Origin: Pseudomonas viridiflava
GTDB taxonomy: Bacteria > Pseudomonadota > Gammaproteobacteria > Pseudomonadales > Pseudomonadaceae
Length of the DNA stretch: 64,000 nucleotides
Reading direction: 5' to 3'
Assembly: GCF_900589395.1 (NCBI RefSeq)
Contig: NZ_UUIS01000090.1
Span: forward strand, 1 to 64,000
The notes under the pieces were generated by a model. It searched no databases. It saw nothing but the letters and a program-made list of their open reading frames with translations, and was not told the DNA's origin. The number at the start of each line of letters is the position of its first letter. Position 1 is the first letter of the stretch. The translations under genes were made by a program, and so were the position numbers. Below, piece by piece: positions 42,201 to 50,563 of this stretch.

Positions 42201-45110
42201 GCGCTGATCGACATGCTCGATCAGATCGCCGCCGGCCAGGACGTCGTCCCACGCCCCGACTGCGTCCAGGCCCTGTACGCGCTGCTCGACCAGGCCCTGG
42301 CACCGGACGCGACGGGGCTGGTGGCCCGCGACGGCAGCCCGGTCGCCGAACTGGGGGCGGTGATCGAGCAACTGACCGACCGGTCCCTGCAGGATGAAGC
42401 CGCGCACGACGATGAAATCATCACGGTCTTTCTCGAAGAGGCCGCCGACATCCTCGACAGCGCAGGCCAGGCCCTGCACCGCTGGCTGAGCGAGCCGGAG
42501 AACCCGCTGCCGCTGTCGGCACTGCAACGCGACCTGCACACGCTCAAGGGCGGCGCGCGCATGGCCGGCATCACCGCGATCAGTGACCTGGGCCATGAAC
42601 TCGAAGCCCTGTATGAAGGCTTGATCGACCGGCGCTACAGTTACTCACCGGCCCTGGCCGGGCTGTTGCTCGACTGCCACGACCAGTTGCAACAGTGGCT
42701 CGAACAACTTGGCACGCAGCAACCGCTGGATGACCCGGCCGCGCTGATCGGGGTGCTCGAAGCGCTGCGCCAGGGGCAGGGCATGCCCTTGAGCGATTCG
42801 CCACCGACCGCGCCGGTCCAGACGCCTGAGGCCGGCGAGCGCGATCCGGAGCTGCTGGAGATTTTCCTCGAAGAAGGCTTTGACATCCTCGACAGTGCCA
42901 GCGCCGCCCTGAGCCGCTGGCAGGCCGACCCGCACAACACCCTTGAAGTCGAGAACCTGCTGCGCGACCTGCACACCCTCAAGGGCGGCGCGCGCATGCT
43001 TGAAATCAAGCCACTGAGCGACCTGGCCCATGAAGTCGAGTCGCTGTACGAGTCCGTGGCCAGTGGCGTGCGGGTGCCAGGGCCGGTGCTGATGGAGGTG
43101 CTGCAACGCGGCCATGACCGGCTGGCCGACATGCTCGACGCCGTGCGCGCCGGCCAGCCGTTGCCCGATGCCGCAGCGGTGATCGACAGCCTGCGCCAGC
43201 TGGAGGTTGCAGAACCTGCAGCCCCGGTGACGCCGCTGCCCAGCGCGGTGGTCGCCGATCCCGATGCCGAGCGCATCGGTCCGGAAATGGTCAAGGTGGC
43301 CGCCGAGGACCTGGAGCAACTGGTCAACCTGGCGGGCGAGACGTCGATCTTTCGTGGGCGCATCGAACAACAGATCTTCGACACGCAGGCAACGCTGGCA
43401 GAAATCGAAACCACCCTGGCGCGCATGCGCGACCAGTTGCGCCGCCTGGACAGCGAAACCCAGGGGCGCCTGTTGGTGCGCGAGCAGGCGCCGGCCGAAC
43501 GGCGCGGCTACGAAGAGTTCGACCCGCTGGAGATGGACCGCCATTCAGAGCTGCAACAGTTGTCACGGGCCTTGAGCGAGTCGGCCTCGGACCTGCTGGA
43601 CCTCAAGGAAACCCTGGACCTGCGCGCCCGTGATGCCGGCACGCTGCTGACCCGCCAGGCGCGGGTCAATACCGAACTGCAAGAGGGTCTGATGCGCACG
43701 CGCATGGTGCCCTTCGAGCGGCTGGTGCCACGCCTGCGCCGGGTGGTGCGCCAGGTGGCCGGCGAACTGGATAAACAGGTGCAGTTCGAGGTCGCCAATG
43801 CCGACGGCGAACTGGACCGCAGCGTGCTGGAGCGCATGGTCGCGCCGCTGGAACACATGCTGCGCAACGCCGTGGACCACGGCCTGGAAAGCACCGAAAG
43901 GCGCCTGGCCGCCGGCAAGCCTGCGCAAGGGCTCATCCAGCTGGCACTGATGCACGAAGGCGGTGACCTGATCATCGAATTGAGTGACGACGGCCCCGGC
44001 GTCGACCTGGCGGCCGTGCGCCGCAAGGCTATCAAGCGCGGGCTGATCCGCGCCGACGCGGTGCTGGCCGACCACGAAGTGCTGCCGTTCATCCTGGAGG
44101 CCGGGTTTTCCACCGCCGAGGTCATTACCCAGATTTCCGGGCGCGGCGTGGGGATGGACGTGGTGCATGCCGAGGTCAAGCAACTGGGCGGCTCGATGAC
44201 CATCGACTCGGTGGCCGGGTTGGGCACGCGTTTTCGTATCCGCCTGCCGTTCTCGGTGTCGGTCAACCGGGCACTGATGGTGCAGTGCGGTGAGGAACTT
44301 TACGCGGTGCCGCTCAACACCATCGAGGGTATCGTGCGGGTCATGCCGAGCCAGTTGCTGGAACACTACCAGGCCCGTCCGTCGCGCTACCGCTATGGTG
44401 GGCGCAGCTATGAACTGCGCTACCTGGGCGAGTTGCTTGGCAATGGCCAGCCACGCCTGTTCGACCAGTTCCAGCCCCTGCCGGTGTTGCTGGTGCATTT
44501 GCAAGACCAGTGGGTGGCGGTGCAGGTCGATGCCCTGGCCGGCTCGCGCGAAATCGTGGTCAAGAGCCTGGGCGCGCAGTTTGCCCAGGTCCAGGGCCTG
44601 AGCGGCGCGACGATTCTGGGCGACGGCCGGGTGGTGCTGATTCTCGACCTGCCGGCCTACGTGCGCACCTGGCAGGGCCGTGCGCCCCAGGCCCTGGCCC
44701 GGGACGCCGCCAGCTGGCTGCACGAGACCGGACCGCGCGCCCTGCGGGTGATGGTGGTGGATGACTCGGTGACCGTGCGCAAGGTCACCGGCCGGCTGCT
44801 GGAGCGCCATGGTATGCAGGTGGTGACCGCCAAGGATGGGGTCGATGCCATGGCCCTGCTGGAAGACTACACCCCCGACATCCTGCTACTGGACATCGAA
44901 ATGCCGCGCATGGACGGCTTCGAAGTCGCCACCCGGATTCGCCAGGACGAGCGGCTCAAGGACCTGCCGATCATTATGATCACCTCGCGCTCAGGGCATA
45001 AACACCGTGACCGGGCCACGGCCATCGGGGTCAACGACTACCTGAGCAAGCCCTATCAGGAATCGGTGCTGATCGACAGCATCAAGCGCTGGAGTGCACG
45101 CCATGTCTGA
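39228..45110 (+). CDS. chpA: Hybrid chemosensory histidine kinase ChpA (PilL)
   Basis: A 1960-residue CheA-type kinase. The N-terminal two thirds hold several Hpt domains with phospho-acceptor histidines at about H49 (diverged, VHQVQGS), H663 (FHSLKGS), H801 (LHTLKGS), H1104 and H1249 (both LHTLKGGARM). A further Hpt-like unit near residue 945 has LTTLGHSAHLAE and no histidine. Then come the dimerisation and ATPase domains (N box HMLRNAVDHGLE, G boxes SDDGPGVDL and GRGVGMDVV), a CheW domain (about 1670-1815) and a C-terminal receiver with phospho-Asp D1889. It is shorter than the roughly 2470-residue P. aeruginosa protein. chpC overlaps its end by 8 bases. Confidence 0.95.
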   Translation: MPDRHDYVALEWVKGEIAETLSQARQALEVFVAAAGNLAALDEYIHGVHQVQGSLQMIEFYGAALLAEEIELLGVALREGRVGSQAETVHLLNQAMTQLPLYLERTHAARRDLPLVILPLLNDLRGARGESLLSETRLFAPQFYDIDPLDAQTLSLRDSPELPGQLRQWRQNLQSALAGLMREQDVQSHLQQLAEVFGHLEHLCADAPLGALWRITSALVESLPPARFTNSPALRSLLRDADRELKRLTVQGIEGINQPAPEELLKSLLFYIAKSDGRAPRLLALKDDYALDDALPGSEVVDQERARMAGPGRDAMRSVILAVCAGLVRAKERLDVFVRGDRQHVSELNALLGPLRQIADTLAVLGFGQPRKVIIDQTGVVQSMAQGQREPNDAALMDVAGALLYVESTLAGMIGAVGETRREESRLPTTDLTQIHQLVVREARLVLQQAKDVLIDSLEDTWSPQRLEPLCELLVQVRGALAMIPLGRAAGLLAAAIDCVRQDLLGAATRPGEGALDGLAEALSAIEYYLERMNEDHEAAGDQILDMAQSSLARLGHAPPAPGTEAPDDDALDEPVPAAGNRAQVLASPLATINPPGRDMPASLLPPPAGEPAVDDELRQVFIEEANEILAGLQQSQPRWLVALATPGAATHQALREVRRAFHSLKGSGRMVRALVLSELAWSVENLLNRVLEGSVPADQPVRQLLSEVQALLPSLIADFANAAQRQRDDADRLATQAHRLAGASAPAAPTVKPAHDLDSQLLDIFRQEALGHLHVIDRFLDSAARRDSTAIGDDLLRALHTLKGSAYMAGVLPMAELASPLDELVRELKANLIAIETPELKLLRAAEPLFYQGLEQLDSQPLAPIPGAAQLIETARSLLEQRLAAALQDAPDGLPVRHNPKLIATFLAEGMDIVLDAESLLQRWRQHPGARQELTALLDELTTLGHSAHLAELPQVDELCEALLDLYGAVEESSLAASERFFDEAGHAHEALIDMLDQIAAGQDVVPRPDCVQALYALLDQALAPDATGLVARDGSPVAELGAVIEQLTDRSLQDEAAHDDEIITVFLEEAADILDSAGQALHRWLSEPENPLPLSALQRDLHTLKGGARMAGITAISDLGHELEALYEGLIDRRYSYSPALAGLLLDCHDQLQQWLEQLGTQQPLDDPAALIGVLEALRQGQGMPLSDSPPTAPVQTPEAGERDPELLEIFLEEGFDILDSASAALSRWQADPHNTLEVENLLRDLHTLKGGARMLEIKPLSDLAHEVESLYESVASGVRVPGPVLMEVLQRGHDRLADMLDAVRAGQPLPDAAAVIDSLRQLEVAEPAAPVTPLPSAVVADPDAERIGPEMVKVAAEDLEQLVNLAGETSIFRGRIEQQIFDTQATLAEIETTLARMRDQLRRLDSETQGRLLVREQAPAERRGYEEFDPLEMDRHSELQQLSRALSESASDLLDLKETLDLRARDAGTLLTRQARVNTELQEGLMRTRMVPFERLVPRLRRVVRQVAGELDKQVQFEVANADGELDRSVLERMVAPLEHMLRNAVDHGLESTERRLAAGKPAQGLIQLALMHEGGDLIIELSDDGPGVDLAAVRRKAIKRGLIRADAVLADHEVLPFILEAGFSTAEVITQISGRGVGMDVVHAEVKQLGGSMTIDSVAGLGTRFRIRLPFSVSVNRALMVQCGEELYAVPLNTIEGIVRVMPSQLLEHYQARPSRYRYGGRSYELRYLGELLGNGQPRLFDQFQPLPVLLVHLQDQWVAVQVDALAGSREIVVKSLGAQFAQVQGLSGATILGDGRVVLILDLPAYVRTWQGRAPQALARDAASWLHETGPRALRVMVVDDSVTVRKVTGRLLERHGMQVVTAKDGVDAMALLEDYTPDILLLDIEMPRMDGFEVATRIRQDERLKDLPIIMITSRSGHKHRDRATAIGVNDYLSKPYQESVLIDSIKRWSARHV

Positions 45111-45576
45111 TGCCAGCTTTCAGTCGGCCCGGATGACCAGCCTGACCGGGCTGCTGTTGCCGTTGAGCGACCGCTACCTGCTGCTGCCCAATGTCGCGGT
45201 GGCCGAACTGATCGACTATCAGGATTGCCACGCCGACCTGGACGCACCACCCTGGTACCTGGGCAACATTGCCTGGCGCGACCTGAGCCTGCCGCTGCTG
45301 AGCTTCGAAGCAGCCTGCGGCGGGCGCACCAAGGTCGGCGGCCGGGCACGCATCGTAGTGCTCAACGCCCTGGGCGGGCATCCGCAGCTGCGTTACCTGG
45401 CCTTGCTGATCCAGAACATTCCACGTTCGTGCAAGGTCGACAACCAGCTCAGCTACGTCGACGTGCCGCTGGACCGACTGGAGCTGGCCGCCGTGCAGGT
45501 CGGCGACACCCAGGCCCGCATCCCCGACCTGCCGGCGCTGGAGCAATGGCTGCTGGAAGCCGGCCTGGCCCTGTAG
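45103..45576 (+). CDS. chpC: CheW-like protein ChpC
   Basis: A 157-residue CheW-domain adaptor. It has GLLLPLSDRYLLLPNVAVAE near the N-terminus and PPWYLGNIAWRDLSLPLLSF in the core. The start at 45103 overlaps chpA by 8 bases. ChpC links further inputs to ChpA in P. aeruginosa. The cluster ends here; no chpB, chpD or chpE follows and a tandem repeat begins 29 bases later. Confidence 0.9.
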   Translation: MSDASFQSARMTSLTGLLLPLSDRYLLLPNVAVAELIDYQDCHADLDAPPWYLGNIAWRDLSLPLLSFEAACGGRTKVGGRARIVVLNALGGHPQLRYLALLIQNIPRSCKVDNQLSYVDVPLDRLELAAVQVGDTQARIPDLPALEQWLLEAGLAL

Positions 45577-45604
45577 GCAATCACCTGTCGATCCTGTGCA
45601 CACA

Positions 45605-45957
45605 AATTCGGGCCTGGCACCGGACTGTGGGAGGCGGCTTGCCGGCGATGGCTATGGGACAGGCGCAGCAGGTGTATGGGCCTTGCTGGCCTCATCGCCG
45701 GCAAGCCGCCTCCCACCCGTTGGATGTCGCCCCTGACGCCGTCATCGCGGGCAGAGCCCCCTCCCACAGGTTCGATGTGACCCTGAATTCGGGCCTGGCA
45801 CCGGACAGTGGGAGGCGGCTTGCCGGCGATGGCTATGGGGCAGGCGCAGCAGGTGTATGGGCTTTGCTGGCCTCATCACCGGCAAGCCGCCTCCCACCCG
45901 TTGGATGTCGCCCCTGACGCCGTCATCGCGGGCGAAGCCCCCTTTCATATGGGATCA
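45605..45957. repeat. Two-copy tandem repeat, period 181 bp, built of REP units
   Basis: Copy 1 is 45605-45785 and copy 2 45786-45957, with AATTCGGGCCTGGCACCGGA at each start. Each copy has a REPIN-like inverted pair (GTGGGAGGCGGCTTGCCGGC and its inverse, 45627-45716 and 45808-45897) followed by a half-REP starting TCATCGCGGGC. The last part of copy 2 has decayed. A further partial copy is at 55341-55410. Confidence 0.9.
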
Positions 45958-45967
45958 CGTACCTTGT

Positions 45968-45988
45968 TCATTACCCTGACCGTAATGA
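45968..45988. promoter_or_regulatory. Candidate LysR (MdcR) operator before mdcA
   Basis: Perfect palindrome with 7-bp arms TCATTAC / GTAATGA and a 7-base spacer, 77 bases before the mdcA start. Size and T-N11-A pattern fit a LysR-type binding site. Binding by MdcR is inferred. Confidence 0.65.
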
Positions 45989-46036
45989 TCCTGCGCCCAG
46001 CTTGATTGATGCCGTGCCATCCACCTTCTAAGGTGA

Positions 46037-46059
46037 TCCACGACAGCGAATCTCGTGGA
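46037..46059 (+). promoter_or_regulatory. Stem-loop covering the mdcA ribosome site
   Basis: Perfect 7-bp arms TCCACGA / TCGTGGA with a 9-base loop. The right arm contains the TGGAG that serves as the mdcA ribosome site, so the stem could limit initiation. Confidence 0.5.
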
Positions 46060-46065
46060 GTGACC

Positions 46066-47742
46066 ATGACAATGACAAACAACCCCGACGCGCGCTGGTC
46101 GCGGCGCCGCAGCGAAAAGCAGCGGCGGCTGGACCAGGTCAGGCCGCTGGCCGACGGTGTGGTGATTCCCACCGACAAGATCGTCGCCGCGCTCGAAGCG
46201 CTGCTGGTCGCCGGTGATCGGGTGGTGCTGGAGGGCAATAACCAGAAGCAGGCCGACTTTCTGTCGCGCTCGCTGGTTCAGGTCGACCCTGGCAAGGTCC
46301 ACGACCTGCACATGATCATGCCCAGCGTCGGGCGGTCCGAGCACCTTGATCTGTTCGAGCGCGGCATCGCCCGCAAGCTCGATTTCTCCTTTGCCGGCAC
46401 CCAGAGCCTGCGCATCAGCCAGTTGCTCGAAGACGGACTGCTGGAAATCGGCGCCATCCACACCTACATCGAACTCTATGCACGGCTGGTGGTGGACCTG
46501 ATCCCCAATGTGGTCTTGTCCGCAGGTTTCATGGCCGACCGCGCCGGCAATATCTACACCGGCCCCAGCACCGAAGACACCCCGGCGCTGATCGAGCCGG
46601 CCGCCTTCAGCGACGGCATTGTCATCGTCCAGGTCAATCAGTTGGTCGACGACGTCAGCGAGCTGCCCCGGGTCGATATTCCGGCCTCGTGGGTCGACTT
46701 CGTGGTGGTGGCCGACAAGCCGTTCTACATCGAGCCGTTGTTCACCCGCGACCCGCGTCATATCAAGCCGGTGCATGTGCTGATGGCCATGATGGCCATC
46801 CGTGGCATCTACGAGAAACACAATGTGCAGTCGCTCAACCACGGCATCGGTTTCAATACCGCCGCCATTGAGCTGATCCTGCCCACCTACGGCGAGTCGC
46901 TGGGCCTGAAGGGCAAGATCTGCCGCAACTGGACGCTCAACCCGCACCCGACGCTGATTCCGGCCATCGAAAGCGGCTGGGTCGAGAGCGTGCACTGCTT
47001 CGGCACCGAGCTGGGCATGGAAAACTACATTGCTGCGCGTCCCGATGTGTTCTTCACTGGTCGCGACGGCTCGATGCGCTCCAACCGCCAACTGTGCCAA
47101 CTGGCCGGGCAATACGCGGTGGACCTGTTTATCGGCGCCACCTTGCAGGTTGACGGCGACGGCCATTCGTCCACCGTGACCCGCGGCCGGCTGGCCGGTT
47201 TCGGCGGTGCCCCGAACATGGGCCACGACCCCGGTGGCCGGCGTCACAGCACCCCGGCCTGGCTCGACATGCGCACCGCCAGCGGCGATGGCCCGGCGGC
47301 CTACCTGGAGCGCGGCCGCAAGCTGGTGGTGCAGATGGTCGAAACCTTCCAGGAAGGCGGCAAACCCACCTTCGTCGACACCCTCGATGCCATCGAAGTG
47401 GCGAAAAAGAGCGGCATGCCGCTGGCGCCGATCATGGTCTACGGCGACGATGTCACCCACCTGCTCACCGAAGAGGGCATTGCCTACCTGTACCGGGCAC
47501 GCAGCCTGGAAGAGCGCCGCGCAATGATCGCTGCCGTGGCCGGCGTGACCGCCATCGGCCTGCGGCATGACCCGAAAGAAACCGCCCGCCTGCGCCGCGA
47601 GGGCCTGATTGCCCTGCCCGAAGACCTTGGCATCCGCCGCCTGGATGCCAGTCGCGAACTGCTGGCCGCCAAGAGCATCGCCGACCTGGTCGAGTGGTCC
47701 GGTGGCCTGTACAACCCGCCCGCCAAATTCAGGAGCTGGTGA
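46066..47742 (+). CDS. mdcA: Malonate decarboxylase alpha subunit (acetyl-ACP:malonate transferase) MdcA
   Basis: A 558-residue CoA-transferase-like subunit that exchanges the acetyl group on MdcC for malonate, giving malonyl-MdcC and acetate. The N-terminus reads SRRRSEKQRRLDQVRPLADG. Other recognisable segments are GNNQKQADFLSRSL near residue 58, NHGIGFNTAAIELILPTYGE near 265 and LTEEGIAYLYRA near 470. The ATG at 46066 has GTGGAG upstream; a second ATG two codons on is possible. It opens the mdc operon and shares one base with mdcB (TGATG). Confidence 0.96.
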   Translation: MTMTNNPDARWSRRRSEKQRRLDQVRPLADGVVIPTDKIVAALEALLVAGDRVVLEGNNQKQADFLSRSLVQVDPGKVHDLHMIMPSVGRSEHLDLFERGIARKLDFSFAGTQSLRISQLLEDGLLEIGAIHTYIELYARLVVDLIPNVVLSAGFMADRAGNIYTGPSTEDTPALIEPAAFSDGIVIVQVNQLVDDVSELPRVDIPASWVDFVVVADKPFYIEPLFTRDPRHIKPVHVLMAMMAIRGIYEKHNVQSLNHGIGFNTAAIELILPTYGESLGLKGKICRNWTLNPHPTLIPAIESGWVESVHCFGTELGMENYIAARPDVFFTGRDGSMRSNRQLCQLAGQYAVDLFIGATLQVDGDGHSSTVTRGRLAGFGGAPNMGHDPGGRRHSTPAWLDMRTASGDGPAAYLERGRKLVVQMVETFQEGGKPTFVDTLDAIEVAKKSGMPLAPIMVYGDDVTHLLTEEGIAYLYRARSLEERRAMIAAVAGVTAIGLRHDPKETARLRREGLIALPEDLGIRRLDASRELLAAKSIADLVEWSGGLYNPPAKFRSW

Positions 47743-48617
47743 TGAGTGCCCTCAAGCGTCATCTACCCGAACAGTCGCTGGCCGACCGCCTGGCCGACCT
47801 GGCCGTCGAGGCCCTGATCAACGAAGCCGAACTGTCGCCCAAGCCGGCGCTGGTCGACCGTCGCAGCAGCGGCGCGCACCGCGACATGCACCTGGGCCTG
47901 ATGCAGGCCTCGGCGTTGTCGCTGTGGCCGACCTTCCAGCAGATGGCCGCCGCGGCGCTCGAACACGGCGACGTCGGCCAGGCGTTGCGCGAAACCCTGG
48001 GCCGCCTGGGCCGCGAGGGCGAGGCCGACATGCTGCGCACCACCGGTGGGGTCAACACCCATCGTGGCGCGATCTGGGCGCTGGGCCTGCTGGTCGCCGC
48101 CGCAGCGCTGGACGCCGACGACGCGACCCCGGCCGGCCTGTGCCAGCGTGCCGCGCGCCTGGCGCAGATCGACGACCGCCACGCCGCACCGGCCGCCAGC
48201 CATGGCCTTGAAGTGACCCGGCGCTACGGCGTGGCCGGCGCCCGGGAACAGGCCCGGCAAGGTTTTCCCGCCATTACCGGCTACGCCTTGCCGCAGTTGC
48301 AGCGCAGCCGCGCCGCCGCCAGTGGCGAGCAGAATGCCCGGCTGGACGCCTTGCTGGCGATCATGACCACGCTGACCGACACCTGCGTGCTGCACCGCGC
48401 CGGCCTCGAAGGCCTGCACGCCATGCAGCACGGCGCGCAGCGCGTACTGGATGTCGGTGGCAGCGCCAGCCTGGCCGGGCGGCGCGAGCTGCACGTGCTG
48501 GACCGGCAACTCACCGAACTGAACGCCTCGGCCGGCGGCGCTGCCGACCTGCTGGCGGCCTGCCTGTTCATCGATGGCCTGGAGCCTGCGCTCGGCCATC
48601 CCTCACGGAGTCTCTGA
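47742..48617 (+). CDS. mdcB: Triphosphoribosyl-dephospho-CoA synthase MdcB
   Basis: A 291-residue CitG-like enzyme that makes 2'-(5''-triphosphoribosyl)-3'-dephospho-CoA, the precursor of the MdcC prosthetic group. LADLAVEALINEAELSPKPA, LVDRRSSGAHRDMHLGLM and TTGGVNTHRGAIW match the family. It is coupled to mdcA and followed by mdcC after 2 bases. Confidence 0.94.
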   Translation: MSALKRHLPEQSLADRLADLAVEALINEAELSPKPALVDRRSSGAHRDMHLGLMQASALSLWPTFQQMAAAALEHGDVGQALRETLGRLGREGEADMLRTTGGVNTHRGAIWALGLLVAAAALDADDATPAGLCQRAARLAQIDDRHAAPAASHGLEVTRRYGVAGAREQARQGFPAITGYALPQLQRSRAAASGEQNARLDALLAIMTTLTDTCVLHRAGLEGLHAMQHGAQRVLDVGGSASLAGRRELHVLDRQLTELNASAGGAADLLAACLFIDGLEPALGHPSRSL

Positions 48618-48619
48618 CC

Positions 48620-48919
48620 ATGGAAACCCTGTCATTCGAATTTCCGGCCGGGCAACCGCCGCGCGGCCGTGCGCTGGTCGGCTGTGTCGGCTCCGGCGAC
48701 CTTGAAGTACTGCTGGAACCGGGCCTGCCGGGCAAGCTGTCGATCCGGGTGGTGACCTCGGTCAACGGCGCCAGTGCGCGCTGGCAGCACCTGTTCCAGC
48801 GCATGTTCGACGGTCAGGTGCCCCAGGCCCTGAACATCGACATCCATGACTTCGGCGCCACGCCGGGGGTGGTGCGCCTGCGTCTGGAGCAAGGCTTCGA
48901 GGAGGTCGGCCATGACTGA
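48620..48919 (+). CDS. mdcC: Malonate decarboxylase acyl carrier protein (delta subunit) MdcC
   Basis: A 99-residue acyl carrier subunit. The prosthetic group is expected on Ser25 in VGCVGSGDLEVLLEP, the conserved motif of this protein. Unlike usual acyl carriers it is charged with a phosphoribosyl-dephospho-CoA by MdcG. Its stop overlaps the mdcD start by 8 bases. Confidence 0.96.
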   Translation: METLSFEFPAGQPPRGRALVGCVGSGDLEVLLEPGLPGKLSIRVVTSVNGASARWQHLFQRMFDGQVPQALNIDIHDFGATPGVVRLRLEQGFEEVGHD

Positions 48920-49763
48920 CACCGCCCGTTTGCTCACGCAACACAGCTTCATCGAACTGGGGGCCCGCCAGCGTGCCAAAGCCTTGCTCGATGCCGGCAG
49001 CTTTCGTGAATTGATCGACCCCTTCGAGCGCCTGATTTCGCCCTGGCTGGTGCAGCAGGGCGTGGTGCCGCAGGCCGATGACGGCGTGGTGATTGCCAAG
49101 GGCACCGTGCAAGGCCGGCCAGTGGTCATCGCCGCCATCGAAGGCGCGTTCCAGGGCGGCAGCATGGGCGAGGTCGGCGGCGCGAAAATGGCCGGTGCAC
49201 TGGAGCTGGCCGCTGAAGACAACCGCAATGGCACCCCTACCGCCGCCATCCTGCTGCTGGAAACCGGTGGCGTGCGCTTGCAGGAGGCCAATCTGGGGCT
49301 GGCCGCGATTGCCGAGATCCAGGCGGCCATCGTCGACCTGCGCCAGTACCAGCCGGTGATCGGCGTGGTGGCCGGCAGTGTGGGGTGCTTTGGCGGCATG
49401 TCGATTGCCGCCGGCCTGTGCAGCTATGTGCTGGTGACCCGCGAAGCGCGGCTGGGCCTCAATGGTCCGCAGGTGATCGAGCAGGAAGCCGGCATCGAGG
49501 AATACGACTCGCGCGACCGGCCGTTCATCTGGAGCCTGACCGGTGGTGAACAACGCTTTGCCAGCGGCCTGGTGGATGGCTTTGCCGCCGATGACGTCAG
49601 TGATATCCACCGGCAGGTCGCAGCCTGGCTGGAGCAGGGCGTACCGGCCCGCCACCGCAGCGGTCAGTACGCCGATTACCTGCAACGCCTGGGGCAACTC
49701 GACACCGCGCCGCAGATCGATGCGCAGACGGTGCGCGCCCTCTATCAAGGAGACCGCTCATGA
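48912..49763 (+). CDS. mdcD: Malonate decarboxylase beta subunit MdcD
   Basis: A 283-residue carboxyltransferase-fold subunit that, with MdcE, decarboxylates malonyl-MdcC to acetyl-MdcC. The enoyl-CoA-hydratase-like fold shows in GAFQGGSMGEVGGAKMAGAL near residue 77 and VAGSVGCFGGMSIAAGL near 153. No biotin subunit is encoded nearby, so the system is biotin-independent. It overlaps mdcE by ATGA. Confidence 0.95.
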   Translation: MTDTARLLTQHSFIELGARQRAKALLDAGSFRELIDPFERLISPWLVQQGVVPQADDGVVIAKGTVQGRPVVIAAIEGAFQGGSMGEVGGAKMAGALELAAEDNRNGTPTAAILLLETGGVRLQEANLGLAAIAEIQAAIVDLRQYQPVIGVVAGSVGCFGGMSIAAGLCSYVLVTREARLGLNGPQVIEQEAGIEEYDSRDRPFIWSLTGGEQRFASGLVDGFAADDVSDIHRQVAAWLEQGVPARHRSGQYADYLQRLGQLDTAPQIDAQTVRALYQGDRS

Positions 49764-50563
49764 GCGCTTCACAACGGGGCCTGAACTGGCTCGCCGCACT
49801 GGGCGCACAGGGCCAGCCTGTGGACGATCTGCCGCCTTCGGTGCGCGCGGTCGACGGTACGCTGGGTGAACAGCCGGTGCGTTTCATCGCCGTGGTGGCC
49901 GATGCCGCCAACCCGTTTCCCCGCGCCCGTCAAGGCGAGGTCGGGCTGCTGGAAGGCTGGGGGCTGGCCAAGGCCGTGGACCAAGTGATCGAGCAGGACC
50001 GCGAGCGTGACGACAAGCGGGCGCTGATCGCCATTATCGACGTGCCCAGCCAGGCCTATGGCCGCCGCGAAGAAGCGCTGGGCATCCACCAGGCACTGGC
50101 CGGGGCCGTGGACAGCTATGCCCGGGCCCGGCTGGCCGGGCATCCGCTGATCGGCCTGCTGGTCGGCAAGGCGATGTCCGGGGCATTCCTGGCTCACGGT
50201 TATCAGGCCAACCGCCTGATCGCCCTGCGCGATCCGGGGGTGATGGTGCATGCGATGGGCAAGGCCTCGGCCGCGCGCGTCACCCAGCGCAGCGTCGACG
50301 AACTGGAAAAACTCGCCGCCAGCATCCCGCCAATGGCTTACGACATCGACAACTACGCCAGCCTCGGCCTGCTGTGGGAAACCCTCACCGTCGGGCGCAT
50401 CGAGCAGCCCGGTGCCGACGACCTGGCGCAGGTGTGCCAGGTGTTGAATGCAGCCATCGCCGATGTGCGGCGCAGCGGTCGCGACCTCAGTGGCCGGCTC
50501 GGCGCCCGTCATCGCGCGGCCTCGGCGCAGGTGCGCCAGCGGCTGCGCGAGCAATGGGCATGA
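49760..50563 (+). CDS. mdcE: Malonate decarboxylase gamma subunit MdcE
   Basis: A 267-residue subunit and partner of MdcD. It has IIDVPSQAYGRREEALGIHQ near residue 93, then GLLVGKAMSGAFLAHGYQ and MVHAMGKASAARVT, typical of the family. It is joined by ATGA overlaps to mdcD and mdcG. Confidence 0.95.
   Translation: MSASQRGLNWLAALGAQGQPVDDLPPSVRAVDGTLGEQPVRFIAVVADAANPFPRARQGEVGLLEGWGLAKAVDQVIEQDRERDDKRALIAIIDVPSQAYGRREEALGIHQALAGAVDSYARARLAGHPLIGLLVGKAMSGAFLAHGYQANRLIALRDPGVMVHAMGKASAARVTQRSVDELEKLAASIPPMAYDIDNYASLGLLWETLTVGRIEQPGADDLAQVCQVLNAAIADVRRSGRDLSGRLGARHRAASAQVRQRLREQWA

Noticed and set aside
45955..47568. 537-residue open frame opposite mdcA
   Set aside because: Shadow of mdcA with no domain or start signal.
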